64,000 nt of DNA, from positions 2,232,001 through 2,296,000 of the forward strand of contig NZ_CP028426.1 of NCBI RefSeq assembly GCF_003010915.2, in the 5' to 3' direction. The position numbers and the translations under genes were made by a program. The notes under the pieces were generated by a model that saw nothing but the letters and a program-made list of their open reading frames with translations, was not told where the DNA came from and searched no databases. Below are positions 7,907 through 16,803 of the stretch, piece after piece (position 1 is the first letter of the stretch; each line of letters opens with the position of its first letter). The stretch is from Gulosibacter molinativorax (GTDB taxonomy: Bacteria; Actinomycetota; Actinomycetes; Actinomycetales; Microbacteriaceae).

Positions 7907-9118
7907 CTACTGCGGGTTCTGCGCCCAGAGGTCGGGGCCGAACACCTCGTAGTGGATGTTCTCGCTCGGCACGCCCTGCTCCATGAGCGATTTGCGCGCC
8001 GCCTGCATGAACGGCAGCGGGCCGCACATGAAGACCTGAGCGTCGCCCGGCACATCAACGTCCACCAGGTTCATGAACCCGGAACGAGCGGGGTTCAGCG
8101 TCGGTGCAGTCTCGGCGCCCTCCTCGTACCAGTTCTGCGCCTTCGCGTCCGACATCGCGAGGACTTGGCGGCGCAGGCCGTCGTACAGCGCGTGGTTCGC
8201 GTGCGACTTGTCGGCGTGGAACAGGCGCACCTTGCGGTCAGGCTGGCGACGCGAGAGGTCTTCCATGATCGCCGCGACCGGCGTGATGCCGATGCCCGCC
8301 GAGACCAGCACGACCGGCGCATCCGACTCTTCGAGCACGACGTCACCGGCGGGCTGCGAAACGTTCAGCACCGTGCCAGGCTTCGCGTTCTCGTGCAGCC
8401 AGCCCGACACCGCGCCATCCGGAGTACCGTTGACGCCGCGAACGCGCTTGATCGTCACGCGAATCGAGTCGCCACGCGGTCCTGACGAAATCGTGTACTG
8501 GCGCGGCTGGCGCATCCCGTTCGGCAACAAAACCTCGATCGCGACGTACTGGCCCGTGCGGTGCGAAGGCACGTTGCCCTCGACCGGCGCGAGCAAGAGC
8601 GAAAAGACCTCGTCGGACTCCTCGAAGCGCTCGACGACGCGGTATTGGCGCCACGGCGACTCGGGGTCGGTGCCGCCCTGCGCGTAGAGCTTCGCTTCCT
8701 CGGCGATGAGCTGCGTCGCGAACAGCCAGTACACCTCGTCCCAGGCCGCGGCGACTTCAGGAGTCACCGCGTCACCGAGCACCTTGCCGATCGCCCCCAT
8801 CAGGTACTTACCGACGATCGTGTATTGCGGGCCCTTGATGCCGAGCGACACGTGCTTGTGCGCGATGCGCTGCATGATCGGAGTGAAGTCGGGCGCATCC
8901 GGCGTAACCAGCTGCACCGCGAACGCCACGACCGAGGCCGCGAGCGCCTTTTGCTGCTCACCGATCGCCTGGTTCGCGTGGTTGAAGACGTTGAGGAGCT
9001 CCGGATGCGCCTCGAACATGTCCGGGTAAAAGACCTTCGTAATGGCTTCGGCGTTCTCGGCGACAACGCCCGCGGTGGCGGCGACGATGGCTTCGTTTTC
9101 CGGATGAAGTTTCAGCAT
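7907..9118 (-). CDS. hmp: Flavohaemoglobin, nitric oxide dioxygenase
   Basis: The 403-residue length and domain order match Hmp: a globin domain (1-~140), then FAD- and NAD-binding reductase domains. In the globin part Tyr31 (VFYPDMF), Phe45 and the proximal His in IAHKHVSLGI are visible. The reductase has the FAD motif RQYTIS, the NAD-binding GIGITPVAA loop and the C-terminal MCGPLPFM. The enzyme converts NO to nitrate with O2 and NAD(P)H in the cytosol. GGAG precedes the ATG. It lies downstream of and co-oriented with a TetR gene, with a 191-bp gap that should contain its promoter. An NsrR-type operator was not recognised. Confidence 0.95.
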   Translation of the reverse strand: MLKLHPENEAIVAATAGVVAENAEAITKVFYPDMFEAHPELLNVFNHANQAIGEQQKALAASVVAFAVQLVTPDAPDFTPIMQRIAHKHVSLGIKGPQYTIVGKYLMGAIGKVLGDAVTPEVAAAWDEVYWLFATQLIAEEAKLYAQGGTDPESPWRQYRVVERFEESDEVFSLLLAPVEGNVPSHRTGQYVAIEVLLPNGMRQPRQYTISSGPRGDSIRVTIKRVRGVNGTPDGAVSGWLHENAKPGTVLNVSQPAGDVVLEESDAPVVLVSAGIGITPVAAIMEDLSRRQPDRKVRLFHADKSHANHALYDGLRRQVLAMSDAKAQNWYEEGAETAPTLNPARSGFMNLVDVDVPGDAQVFMCGPLPFMQAARKSLMEQGVPSENIHYEVFGPDLWAQNPQ

Positions 9119-9309
9119 GGTGAGCGGCTCTCCTCAAAGCAGTGGATGCAAACAACACTTCGATCTTGCCGAGTCACGAAATATCTCGCTCGCGTTTCGA
9201 CCGTGTTTATTCGACCGTTCGCGCTCACGAACGCGTGCACGGTCAGGCTCCGCCAGTACGCTCCGCGAGCGGCGTCACGCTCAAGCCGGTCGTCCTCTAC
9301 CCGTAGTCG

Positions 9310-9918
9310 CTAGGCCGCATACCCCGAAACCCAGGTTGGATGCTGTGCCATCAGGCGCAGCGCGAACTCGCGTTTCGGGGTCGGCGGCGATTCCCGCATC
9401 CACTCGGTGATGAGCGTGATCGTGCCGCCGGCGAGGAAGAGCGCGGTGTCGTCTCGGTTAATGCCGGGCGGCACCGCGCTCCCCAGCACGTCGAAGATCT
9501 CGAGGTAATTGTCGGCGAGGGCGCGGCGAACCGCTTCCGGCGCCCGCGACGTCGTCTTCCACTCAAGCGAACTCACGAAGAACGCCCGGTGCTCGTCGAG
9601 GTAGTCGAGGAACACGAGGGTCGCCGCTTCCGCCGCCTCGCGGAGGGAATCGCCCCGCCTAATTCGCATCGTATCGGCCACAGTGGATGCGCGAAAAATA
9701 CCCGAGAGCATGTCGATCGCGAGCGCATCCAGATCCGAGTATTGGTCGTAGAACGCGCTCCGCGAGACACTAGCCTCGCGCGCGATCGCGTTGACGCTGA
9801 TCTCCTGGTCGGGCCGCGCTGCGAGCCGACGAACCGCATCCTGAATCGCGGCGCGGGTTCGCGCCGGACGCGGATCCGCCGCGCGCTTCGAGTCAGGTGC
9901 CGAGTCGTCTTCCATCAT
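9310..9918 (-). CDS. TetR-family transcriptional regulator
   Basis: This 202-residue protein has an N-terminal TetR helix-turn-helix (ISVNAIAREASVSRSAFYDQYSDLDALA) and an all-helical ligand domain. It lies directly upstream of hmp on the same strand. An imperfect dyad at 9177-9188 (CGAAATATCTCG) in the hmp leader is a possible binding site. A role in controlling hmp is inferred from position only. It is divergent from the Doc-type module at 9975. Confidence 0.8.
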   Translation of the reverse strand: MMEDDSAPDSKRAADPRPARTRAAIQDAVRRLAARPDQEISVNAIAREASVSRSAFYDQYSDLDALAIDMLSGIFRASTVADTMRIRRGDSLREAAEAATLVFLDYLDEHRAFFVSSLEWKTTSRAPEAVRRALADNYLEIFDVLGSAVPPGINRDDTALFLAGGTITLITEWMRESPPTPKREFALRLMAQHPTWVSGYAA

Positions 9919-9974
9919 CCCAGCCTATCGACCGACGAAGGTTGATACCACAGTGGCACCATCCTCACCTGGCA

Positions 9975-10172
9975 ATGACACTTCGACTCACTCCCGATGA
10001 CGAACGCGCACTTCGCCTACTTGCGGAAGAACAGGGCATTAGTCGCCAAGAAGCAACGGTCCGAGCAATTCACGAGGCTGCCGCGCGGCATGTTCGTGAG
10101 GAGCAAGTGCGAGAACTCTCGAAGCGGGCGCGAGATCGGTACGCCGACCTGCTCAAGCGACTCGGCGAATGA
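9975..10172 (+). CDS. Small RHH/CopG-like antitoxin of a Doc module
   Basis: This 65-residue protein starts MTLRLTPDDERALRLLAEEQG, reads ISRQEATVRAIHEAA and has a charged C-terminal helix, as in MetJ/Arc-type antitoxins paired with Doc toxins in actinobacteria. Its TGA overlaps the ATG of the next gene by four bases. An in-frame extension to 9897 exists but lacks antitoxin character. Confidence 0.65.
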   Translation: MTLRLTPDDERALRLLAEEQGISRQEATVRAIHEAAARHVREEQVRELSKRARDRYADLLKRLGE

Positions 10173-10861
10173 CGGAATACCTGTCGCTCGAAGACGCACT
10201 CGCGCTGACCGCGGACCTCAATGTGGGGCCGGTTAGAGACGTGGGGCTCCTCGACGCCGCATTGCACCGCCCTTCAAGTGTCGTATTCGGCCGGGAGGTG
10301 TACCCGAACCTCGATACCAAAGCAGCCGCGCTGCTCGAATCAATCGTTCGAAACCATCCGCTCGTCGACGGCAATGAGCGTCTCGGTTGGCTTTGCGTCG
10401 TGGTGTTCTACGGACTTAACGAGGTAGATCTCGACGCCGACGACGACGAGGCGTTCGACCTCGTCATCGGTATCGCATCTGGTTCGGTTACCACGGAAGA
10501 GATCGTGATCGCTGTCCCGCTGGCGCTGATAACCGGCCAAAGCGGACCTTTCGATACGGCCTGCGGCCTACTCAAGAACCTCGCCCGTTACCCGAGCTGG
10601 TCCAGTGCCTGCAGCATATCGGCGACGAGGTCCTCGGCATCTTCGATCCCAACGCTGAGCCGAATGAGATCGGCCGGCACCTCGAGTTCCGTGCCACTCA
10701 CCGACGCGTGCGTCATCGCGGCTGGCAGCTCGATGAGCGACTCGACGCCGCCGAGCGACTCGGCCAGCTGGAAAACGCGCGTCGACTCGACGAGCTTGCG
10801 CGCCGCATCCGCCCCGCCGCGCACCTGCAGCGACACCATGCCGCCGAAGCGACGCTGCTGA
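10169..10861 (+). CDS. doc: Doc/Fic-type toxin with an anomalous C-terminal extension
   Basis: Residues 1-~120 match Doc toxins (EYLSLEDALALTADL..., RPSSVVFGREVYPNLDTKAAALLESIVRNHPLVDGNERLGW). The Fic motif reads H63-P-L-V-D-G-N-E-R71, with Glu where Doc proteins usually have Lys. Doc kinases phosphorylate EF-Tu. Typical Doc ends near residue 125, but here the frame runs on to 230 residues. The extra ~90 codons are the antisense of metB (10588-10861) and are Ser/Arg-rich, so they look like read-through after loss of the native stop rather than a domain. The toxin may be inactive or altered. Confidence 0.6.
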   Translation: MTEYLSLEDALALTADLNVGPVRDVGLLDAALHRPSSVVFGREVYPNLDTKAAALLESIVRNHPLVDGNERLGWLCVVVFYGLNEVDLDADDDEAFDLVIGIASGSVTTEEIVIAVPLALITGQSGPFDTACGLLKNLARYPSWSSACSISATRSSASSIPTLSRMRSAGTSSSVPLTDACVIAAGSSMSDSTPPSDSASWKTRVDSTSLRAASAPPRTCSDTMPPKRRC

Positions 10862-11736
10862 CGCGCCGCTATCTCGTGGCCGGGGTGGCTCTCGAGCCCC
10901 GGGTAGTGGATGGCCGACACGGCGGGGTGGGTAGCGATCGCGGCGACGACGGCCTCGGCATCGTCGCTGTGAGTGCGCATTCGCGCCGAGAGCGTCTTGA
11001 TGCCGCGGCTGAAGAGCCACGCATCGAACGGCGAGAGCGCGCCGCCGGATGCGTTCTGCAGGAACCCGATCGGCTCGCCGAGCGCGGGCTCGCGCACGAT
11101 CACCGCGCCACCCACCGCATCCGAGTGCCCGCCGAGGTACTTCGTGAGCGAGTGCACGACGAAGTCGGCGCCGAGCACGATCGGCTGCTGCAGGTACGGC
11201 GTCGCGAACGTGTTGTCGACGACGAGCAGCGCGCCCGACTCGCGCGCGATCGCCGCGACCGCCGCGATGTCGGTGATGCGCAGCAGTGGGTTCGAGGGCG
11301 TCTCGACCCACAGCAGCTTCGGCTTCGTCTCGGCCACCGCGGCGCGCACGGCGTTAAGATCAGTGAAGTCGACCGGGCGGTTCTGCACGCCCCACTGCGA
11401 GTACACCTGGTCGATGAGCCGGTACGTGCCGCCGTACGCGTCGTTTCCGATCACGATCGTGTCGCCGGGCCGCGTGTGCGCGCGGATCAGCGCATCCTCC
11501 GCCGCGAGGCCGCTCGCGAACGCGTAGGCCGCCGCACCCTGCTCGAGAGACGCGAGGGTTTCCTGCAGCGCGGTGCGCGTCGGGTTTCCACTGCGCGAGT
11601 ACTCGTACTCGCTGCGCAGCTTGCCGACGCCGTCCTGCACGAACGTCGACGTGAGGTGCAGCGGCGGGATCACCGCGCCCGTTCCGGGGTCATTCGGGTT
11701 ACCGTCGTGAATCGCGCGCGTACTGAAGCCGGTCAT
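10588..11736 (-). CDS. metB: Cystathionine gamma-synthase/lyase (PLP enzyme)
   Basis: The ATG at 11736 has AAGGAG upstream and starts with MTGFSTRAIHDGNPNDP, the standard N-terminus of the family; the open frame further upstream is repeat DNA. The 382-residue protein has the PLP-binding YSRSGNPTR and SLTKYLGGHSD segments (Schiff-base Lys) and a C-terminal LIRLSVGIEDAEDL motif. It makes cystathionine from O-acylhomoserine and cysteine, or cleaves it in reverse transsulfuration. The neighbouring cystathionine beta-synthase-like gene favours the reverse pathway, but that gene is broken. Its 3' end overlaps the extended Doc frame. Confidence 0.9.
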   Translation of the reverse strand: MTGFSTRAIHDGNPNDPGTGAVIPPLHLTSTFVQDGVGKLRSEYEYSRSGNPTRTALQETLASLEQGAAAYAFASGLAAEDALIRAHTRPGDTIVIGNDAYGGTYRLIDQVYSQWGVQNRPVDFTDLNAVRAAVAETKPKLLWVETPSNPLLRITDIAAVAAIARESGALLVVDNTFATPYLQQPIVLGADFVVHSLTKYLGGHSDAVGGAVIVREPALGEPIGFLQNASGGALSPFDAWLFSRGIKTLSARMRTHSDDAEAVVAAIATHPAVSAIHYPGLESHPGHEIAARQQRRFGGMVSLQVRGGADAARKLVESTRVFQLAESLGGVESLIELPAAMTHASVSGTELEVPADLIRLSVGIEDAEDLVADMLQALDQLG

Positions 11737-11807
11737 TGTTGTGTCTCCTTGTGGTGGTGCGGTGGTTGCTGTGGTCGGGCGGGGTGCGCTGGTCGGTTGG
11801 GTGCTCG

Positions 11808-12017
11808 CCATTGCAGTTAGCTGCAGCCATTGCATGTGTACGGGCAAGGGTGAGAGCTGCGGGCAGGGGGTCGGAACGCCACCATTGCCGCTAGCTGCAC
11901 TCATTGCCTGTGTACGGGCAAGGGCGAGAGCTACGGGCAGGGGGTCGGAACGCCACCATTGCCGCTAGCCGCAGCCATTGCCTGTGCACGGGCAAGGGTG
12001 AGAGTTACCAGCAGGGG
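11808..12017. repeat. Three tandem 74-bp repeats related to clusters 1 and 2, inverted
   Basis: Units begin at 11808, 11882 and 11956, 74 bases apart. Each holds GCCTGTGTACGGGCAA or a variant, the reverse complement of the TTGCCCGTACACAGGC core at 6652-6985, followed by a GGCAGGGGGTCGGAACGCC segment specific to this cluster. They lie in the 402-bp gap between the cbs pseudogene and metB, immediately upstream of metB. Confidence 0.8.
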
Positions 12018-12126
12018 TAGCAGTGGTTGTTGGGTGGCAGTGGTTGTTGGGTGGCAGCGGTGGTCGGGTGGATGTGGTTGTCGGGTGGCAACGGTGGTCG
12101 GGTGGATGTGGTGGCCGGGTGGCAGC
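12018..12126. repeat. GT-rich minisatellite
   Basis: About six imperfect 18-bp units of the type GTGGTTGTCGGGTGGCAG follow the 74-bp repeats. They sit directly downstream of the cbs pseudogene, where CBS domains would be expected in longer homologues. A shorter similar stretch occurs at 11748-11800 before metB. Confidence 0.7.
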
Positions 12127-12138
12127 GTCGGGCCGGGA

Positions 12139-13095
12139 CTACGCAAGTAGCCCCTGCTCGCGCATCCAGTCGTCGTTGAAGATCTTGTTGAGGTAGCCGC
12201 GGCCGCTGTCGGGCAGGATCACGACGACCACGGCAGTCGCGTCGAGCCCCTCGGCAACGCGCAAAGCCGCCGCCACCGCCATGCCGGATGAGCCGCCCAC
12301 GAGCAACGCCTCCTCCGTCGCGAGCCTGCGGGTCATGGCGAACGACTCGGCGTCGCCGATCTTGAGGATGCGGTCGGGCACCGTGGTATCGAAGGCGTCT
12401 GGGAAGAAGTCCTCGCCGACGCCCTCGACGAGGTAACCGTGCGCATCCCCGCCGCTGTAAATCGAGCCCTCGGGCTCGACGCCGATGACCTCGACGCGGC
12501 CCTCGGAGGCATCCTTGAGGAAGCGGCCCGTGCCGCTAATCGTGCCGCCGGTGCCGACGCCAATTACGGCGTGCGTGACCAAGCCGTCGGTGTCCCGCCA
12601 AATCTCGGGGCCGGTGCTGCGGTAGTGCGCGAGTGGTCCGTTCGGGTTCGCGAACTGATTCGGCATATAAGCGCCCGGGATCTCGTCGACGAGCCGGGCT
12701 GCCACGCTGTTGTAGGAGCGCGGGTCGTCGGTGGCGACCGCGGTCGGGGTGATGACAACGCGAGCGCCGTACGCCTCGAGCACGCGGATCTTGTCGGTCG
12801 CGACCTTGTCGGGTAGCACGAACACGGTCTTGTACCCGCGGCGCTGCGCCTCGAGCGCGAGGCCGACGCCGGTGTTTCCCGAGGTGGCCTAGACGATCGT
12901 GCCGCCCGGCCGCAGTTCGCCCGCGGCTTCGGCAGCGTTGAGAATCGTGCCGGCGATGCGGTCCTTCACCGAGCCGCCGGGATTCAGATATTCGACTTTG
13001 GCGAGGATGCGTGCCCCGGACTTGGGTGCGAGGGCCGCAAGTTCGACGAGCGGAGTGTTACCGATGACCTCGGTGATCGAGGAATAGATGCGCAA
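12139..13095 (-). pseudogene. Cystathionine beta-synthase/cysteine synthase with an in-frame stop
   Basis: A single frame from TTG 13095 to 12139 encodes a fold-type II PLP enzyme. The first 68 codons give SSITEVIGNTPLVELA and GGSVKDRIAG with the PLP Lys44. Codon 69 is TAG (12889-12891) in GGTIV*ATSGNTGVGLA, where the family has Glu (GAG), so one G-to-T change truncates it. The rest is well preserved, including VGGSSGMAVAAAL and the IFNDDWMREQGLL end typical of CBS. The reading frame stops there, without the C-terminal CBS domain pair. It is followed by metB as in reverse-transsulfuration pairs. A recent mutation or a base-call error would look the same. Confidence 0.85.
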
Positions 13096-13400
13096 GGAGA
13101 ATCCTGAGGGGTGTTGTCTTGGTCATGAGAATGGCCCCCAGCACTTGCGCTGGAGGGAGACTAAGAACAACAACACTGCTGCATGCTCCCGACGGTAGCG
13201 GCCTCGACGAGACTACGGGCCTGCGGCGTCACGAAACGAAATATTACGTTCGGGGCTCCGGCGACGACATCGAGCACCCGAAGGGATGTGCAATAGAACT
13301 TTGTACGATTCCAAAACGTGTAAAAATTCACGCAACTTCTTTACACGTTCGCCGAAGAAAACACGATCGTGAACTCCAACTTCATCGTCGGCCGCTCAAA
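13096..13400. other. Intergenic region with an inverted repeat
   Basis: This 305-bp gap separates cbs from the DUF817 gene, both on the minus strand. It contains the perfect inverted repeat ACGTGTAAA (13316-13324) / TTTACACGT (13340-13348), which may end the DUF817 transcript, and near 13138 a small CCAGC/GCTGG hairpin in the cbs leader. No gene or known riboswitch was recognised. It is notably more AT-rich than its surroundings. Confidence 0.4.
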
Positions 13401-14297
13401 TCACCTTGCGGCCAATTCGTTTGCGACGCCAAGAGGTCGAGGGCGATAGACAAACGTCACCAGCACGACGCTGATGAGCATCAGCAGGAACCAAGAGACG
13501 AGCTTCATGATCGACACCGGCGTCCAGCCATCAAGTTGATCGGGGTAGGCCCAGGCACCCGCCCACGTCGCGATGTTCTCGGCAAACCAGATGAACATCG
13601 CGACGAGTCCGAAGGCGACCAGAATCGGCATCTTGAGCGTTCGTCGGTAGACGCGAAAATGCATCCAGGTGCGCCAAAAGATCGCAACGACGAACGCAAG
13701 AATCACCCACCGTGCATCCCACACGTAGTGGTGCGTGAAGAAGTTCGCGTAAGCCGCGAGCGCCGCCACGGCAGTGAGCCACAGTGGCGGGTAGCGATCG
13801 AAGCGAAGATCCATGAGTCGATACACGCGCACCATGTAGGAGCCGACCGCCGCGTACATGAATCCCGTGAATAGCGGCACTCCACCAATGCGCAGCACCC
13901 CATCTGGGTCGTAGAGCCAGGAGCCGACGCCGGTCTTGAACAGTTCCATGACGGTACCGGTGATGTGAAAGAGCACGATGACCCAGAGCTCGCGGCCTGT
14001 CTCGAGCCTCGTCACGAGCATGAGCGCCTGGATGCAGATGGCCACGATGACGAGCATGTCGTTGCGCGCGAGCGCGGCGTCATCGGGCCACCAGAGTCGA
14101 GCTGCGACGATCGCGATCAACATGAGCGCGCCGAACAGGCATGCCCAGGCCTGCTTCAGTCCGAAAACGAGGAACTCGACGAGAAAGGCGCGGATGCCGT
14201 GAGCATTCGCGCCTTTCAGCCAACGGTTGAAGATGCGATCGAGCGCGCGCTCGACTCTCGTCAGCTCGTGCCGGTGAGTCTCGTCGCGTTTATCCAT
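13401..14297 (-). CDS. DUF817 family membrane protein
   Basis: The 298-residue polytopic protein has about eight hydrophobic helices and a basic N-terminus. Motifs of the DUF817 family are evident: ELWVIVLFHITGTVMELFKT, GSWLYDP, GVPLFTGFMYAAVGSY and TWAGAWAYPDQ. Function is unknown. It is an integral cytoplasmic-membrane protein, sometimes annotated YoaT-like. It follows the acyl-CoA dehydrogenase gene on the same strand with a 101-bp gap, so co-transcription is possible but unproven. Confidence 0.8.
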   Translation of the reverse strand: MDKRDETHRHELTRVERALDRIFNRWLKGANAHGIRAFLVEFLVFGLKQAWACLFGALMLIAIVAARLWWPDDAALARNDMLVIVAICIQALMLVTRLETGRELWVIVLFHITGTVMELFKTGVGSWLYDPDGVLRIGGVPLFTGFMYAAVGSYMVRVYRLMDLRFDRYPPLWLTAVAALAAYANFFTHHYVWDARWVILAFVVAIFWRTWMHFRVYRRTLKMPILVAFGLVAMFIWFAENIATWAGAWAYPDQLDGWTPVSIMKLVSWFLLMLISVVLVTFVYRPRPLGVANELAAR

Positions 14298-14398
14298 TCG
14301 GTCCAGCCTGCCATGGGCGAGCTCGTTCTCTCGTCAGCAGTATGGCCGATACGCCTGCCGCACCAGGATGCAGTCACGCCGGCTCACCAAACCACCAG

Positions 14399-15601
14399 CT
14401 ACGAGATCGCGTTGATGCCCGTGATCTCGCGGCCGACGATGAGCGACTGGATGAAGTCGGTGCCCTCGTAGGTGTGGACAACTTCCATGTCAGTGAGGTG
14501 GCGGGCGACCTGGTTCTCGAGGAGCAGACCGTTACCACCGAGAAGGTCGCGCGACTGGCGGCAGATGTCGCGACCCTTATCGCTGCAGAACATCTTCAAG
14601 AGGCTGGCTTGGTCGTTCGACAGCTCCCCCGCATCCTGCAGCTGCGCGCTGCGGAAGCACATGAGCTGCATCGCGGTGAGGTCGGCGAGCATGAGCGCGA
14701 GCTGTCGCTGCACGAGCTGGTACGACGCGATCGGCTTGCCGAACTGCGCGCGCTCCTGCGTGTACTGCACGGCAATGTCGTACGCAGCCTGCGCGTGGCC
14801 GAGCGCCTCCCACGCGACGGTCGCGCGGGTGGTGTTGAGCACGCGGCTCACGCTACGGAAGCCGACGGCCTCCGCGAGTGCGTTCGCAAGCGGCACGCGC
14901 ACATCGGTCAGGGTGATCTCGGCCTGCTGGATGCCGCGCTTCGCGATCTTGCCGGTGATCGCCTCGGCCTCGTAGCCCTCGGGGTAATTACCGGTCTCCG
15001 GGTCCTTCTCGACGACGAACGCCGCGACCTTGCCGGTGTCCTCGCGGCGCGCCCAGACGATCACGAGGTCGGCGACGTGGCCGAGCCCGATCCACTTCTT
15101 GGCACCGTTCAGGATGACCTCGTCGCCCTCGATGCGGGCGGAGGTTTCGAGCGCAACCGTGTCCGAACCGTGGTCGGGCTCGGTCAGCGCGAACGCCCCG
15201 AGCAGGTCGAGGTTCGCCATCTTCGGCAGCCAACGCTCCTTCTGCTCGTCGCTCCCGAGGATGTTGATCGAACCCATTGCGAGGCCCGAGTGCACGGCGT
15301 TGAAGGTGTTGAGGCTACCGTCGCAGCGCGAGAGTTCCATCGCGACGAGACCTGCCTGGAGTCGGGTGAGACCCGGGGCGCCGTAGCCCTTGATGGCGGT
15401 ACCGACGATGCCGACCTTGCGAAGCTCCGGGATGAGCTCGTACGGGAAGTCAGCCCTCTCCCACGCCTCGCCCACAACCGGGAGCGCGTGGTCGGTCGTG
15501 AACGCACGAACCCGGTTCACGACGTCGCGGTCAGCATCCGAGAGCTGATCCCAGACGTGGTAGTAGTCAGCGGGGTTCGAGGTAATCGTGGTGACCGACA
15601 A
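14399..15601 (-). CDS. Acyl-CoA dehydrogenase, glutaryl-CoA dehydrogenase-like
   Basis: The 400-residue flavoenzyme has the three-part acyl-CoA dehydrogenase organisation: an N-terminal helical domain, a beta domain with GAFALTEPDHGSDT, and a C-terminal helical domain ending VVHTYEGTDFIQSLIVGREITG. The Glu of YEGT is the expected catalytic base, placed as in glutaryl-CoA dehydrogenases and plant ACX4-type enzymes. It would oxidise a CoA thioester and pass electrons to ETF. The substrate is uncertain. It is divergent from a LysR-family gene at 15773, the likely regulator. Confidence 0.85.
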   Translation of the reverse strand: MSVTTITSNPADYYHVWDQLSDADRDVVNRVRAFTTDHALPVVGEAWERADFPYELIPELRKVGIVGTAIKGYGAPGLTRLQAGLVAMELSRCDGSLNTFNAVHSGLAMGSINILGSDEQKERWLPKMANLDLLGAFALTEPDHGSDTVALETSARIEGDEVILNGAKKWIGLGHVADLVIVWARREDTGKVAAFVVEKDPETGNYPEGYEAEAITGKIAKRGIQQAEITLTDVRVPLANALAEAVGFRSVSRVLNTTRATVAWEALGHAQAAYDIAVQYTQERAQFGKPIASYQLVQRQLALMLADLTAMQLMCFRSAQLQDAGELSNDQASLLKMFCSDKGRDICRQSRDLLGGNGLLLENQVARHLTDMEVVHTYEGTDFIQSLIVGREITGINAIS

Positions 15602-15772
15602 CGGATGCTCCTTTAGATCCTTGAGGATTGATGGCGATGCGGCTTCGGCGGATTCGCACTGTGCCTTACGCTCGTGTTTTGAGCGTGCCAGACTGATTTA
15701 GAGCTGTCCAATACAAAGAACTGCTCAATTGATACAGAAAAATCATTAGTCGGTTAAAGGCAAGGGGTTGGC

Positions 15773-16696
15773 GTGGAACTCAGACACCTCAAGGTGTTCC
15801 TCACAGTCGCAGATGAATTGCACTTCGGCCGCGCGGCCGAGGTCCTGCGAATGGCGCAGCCAGCCGTAAGCCGCACGGTCCGGCAGTTTGAGCAGGAGCT
15901 CGGCTACGACCTCTTCAATCGCAACACGCGCTCGGTCGAGCTAACGCCGGCGGGCGAGGCGCTCCTCGAGCCCGCGCAGCGGATGGTCGCACTCGAGCAA
16001 GAGACGATCCGCACGGTCCGCCTTGCCGCGCAGGGCATCAGCGGCGCGGTCCGCATCGCCTACGCGGGCATCGCGACCATCCCCCAGATGAGCGCGCTCG
16101 CCCGCGCCGTTCGCCGCGAGATGCCCGACATCAGCCTCGAGCTCAAGAGCCAGACCTACGCATCCCAGGGCATCGAACTGCTCCTGAGCAACGAGGCCGA
16201 CCTCGTCTTCGGCCGCTGGGACTACCTGCCCGACGAGGTCTCGACCCACGTCGTGAGCGAGGATGCGCTGGTCGTCGCGATGCCCACATCCCACCCGCTC
16301 GCCGAGGCAGAGTCGGTCTCGATCGCCGAGCTCTTGGACGAAGATTGGGTAACGCTCGCATTCTCGACAAACTCGGTTCTCCCGAGCCGACTGGCCGAGC
16401 TCTTCCGCGCCCAGGGCATGAACCCTCGCATCGCTCAGGAGGTGCCCGACACGCTTTCGGCGATGTCGCTCGTGATGGCGGAGGTCGGCCTCTCCCTGAC
16501 CCTCGCATCCGTACGCGATAACTTCCGTGGGTCGCATATCGCCTACGTCCCTCTCTCGGATGCGGTGGCTCGCGTCGACCTGCAGCTCGCGTGGCGAGGC
16601 GGCAAGGAATCGCCGGCCCTCACGACCGTGATCCGCATCGCCCAGGGCCTTTCCGAGCCTGCGGCCGAAGACGAGACGCAACCAGAGCGCGGTTAG
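15773..16696 (+). CDS. LysR-family transcriptional regulator
   Basis: The 307-residue protein starts at GTG 15773, preceded by AAGGGG. The N-terminal winged helix (MELRHLKVFLTVADELHFGRAAEVLRMAQPAVSRTVRQFE) is followed by a two-lobed effector domain (~residues 90-295) of the BenM/CatM/AlsR group. It faces away from the acyl-CoA dehydrogenase gene across 171 bp of comparatively AT-rich DNA that should hold both promoters and the T-N11-A operator. Effector unknown. Confidence 0.88.
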   Translation: MELRHLKVFLTVADELHFGRAAEVLRMAQPAVSRTVRQFEQELGYDLFNRNTRSVELTPAGEALLEPAQRMVALEQETIRTVRLAAQGISGAVRIAYAGIATIPQMSALARAVRREMPDISLELKSQTYASQGIELLLSNEADLVFGRWDYLPDEVSTHVVSEDALVVAMPTSHPLAEAESVSIAELLDEDWVTLAFSTNSVLPSRLAELFRAQGMNPRIAQEVPDTLSAMSLVMAEVGLSLTLASVRDNFRGSHIAYVPLSDAVARVDLQLAWRGGKESPALTTVIRIAQGLSEPAAEDETQPERG

Positions 16697-16803
16697 CGCC
16701 CTGCGAACTGGCTGGGGATGCATGGCCCGGGGCGATTGCGGCAACTCGCGCGCCCTACTATCCATCTCAGCGACCCTTCTTGAACGACGCCAGGAGCCTT
16801 TTC

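Noticed and set aside
13119..13874. A 251-codon plus-strand frame
   Set aside because: Mostly antisense to the DUF817 gene. The first part lies in AT-rich intergenic DNA without start signals.
14342..15616. A 424-codon plus-strand frame opposite the acyl-CoA dehydrogenase
   Set aside because: Antisense shadow: composition is Arg/Glu/Asp/Leu-biased without motifs, while the opposite strand has a complete flavoenzyme.
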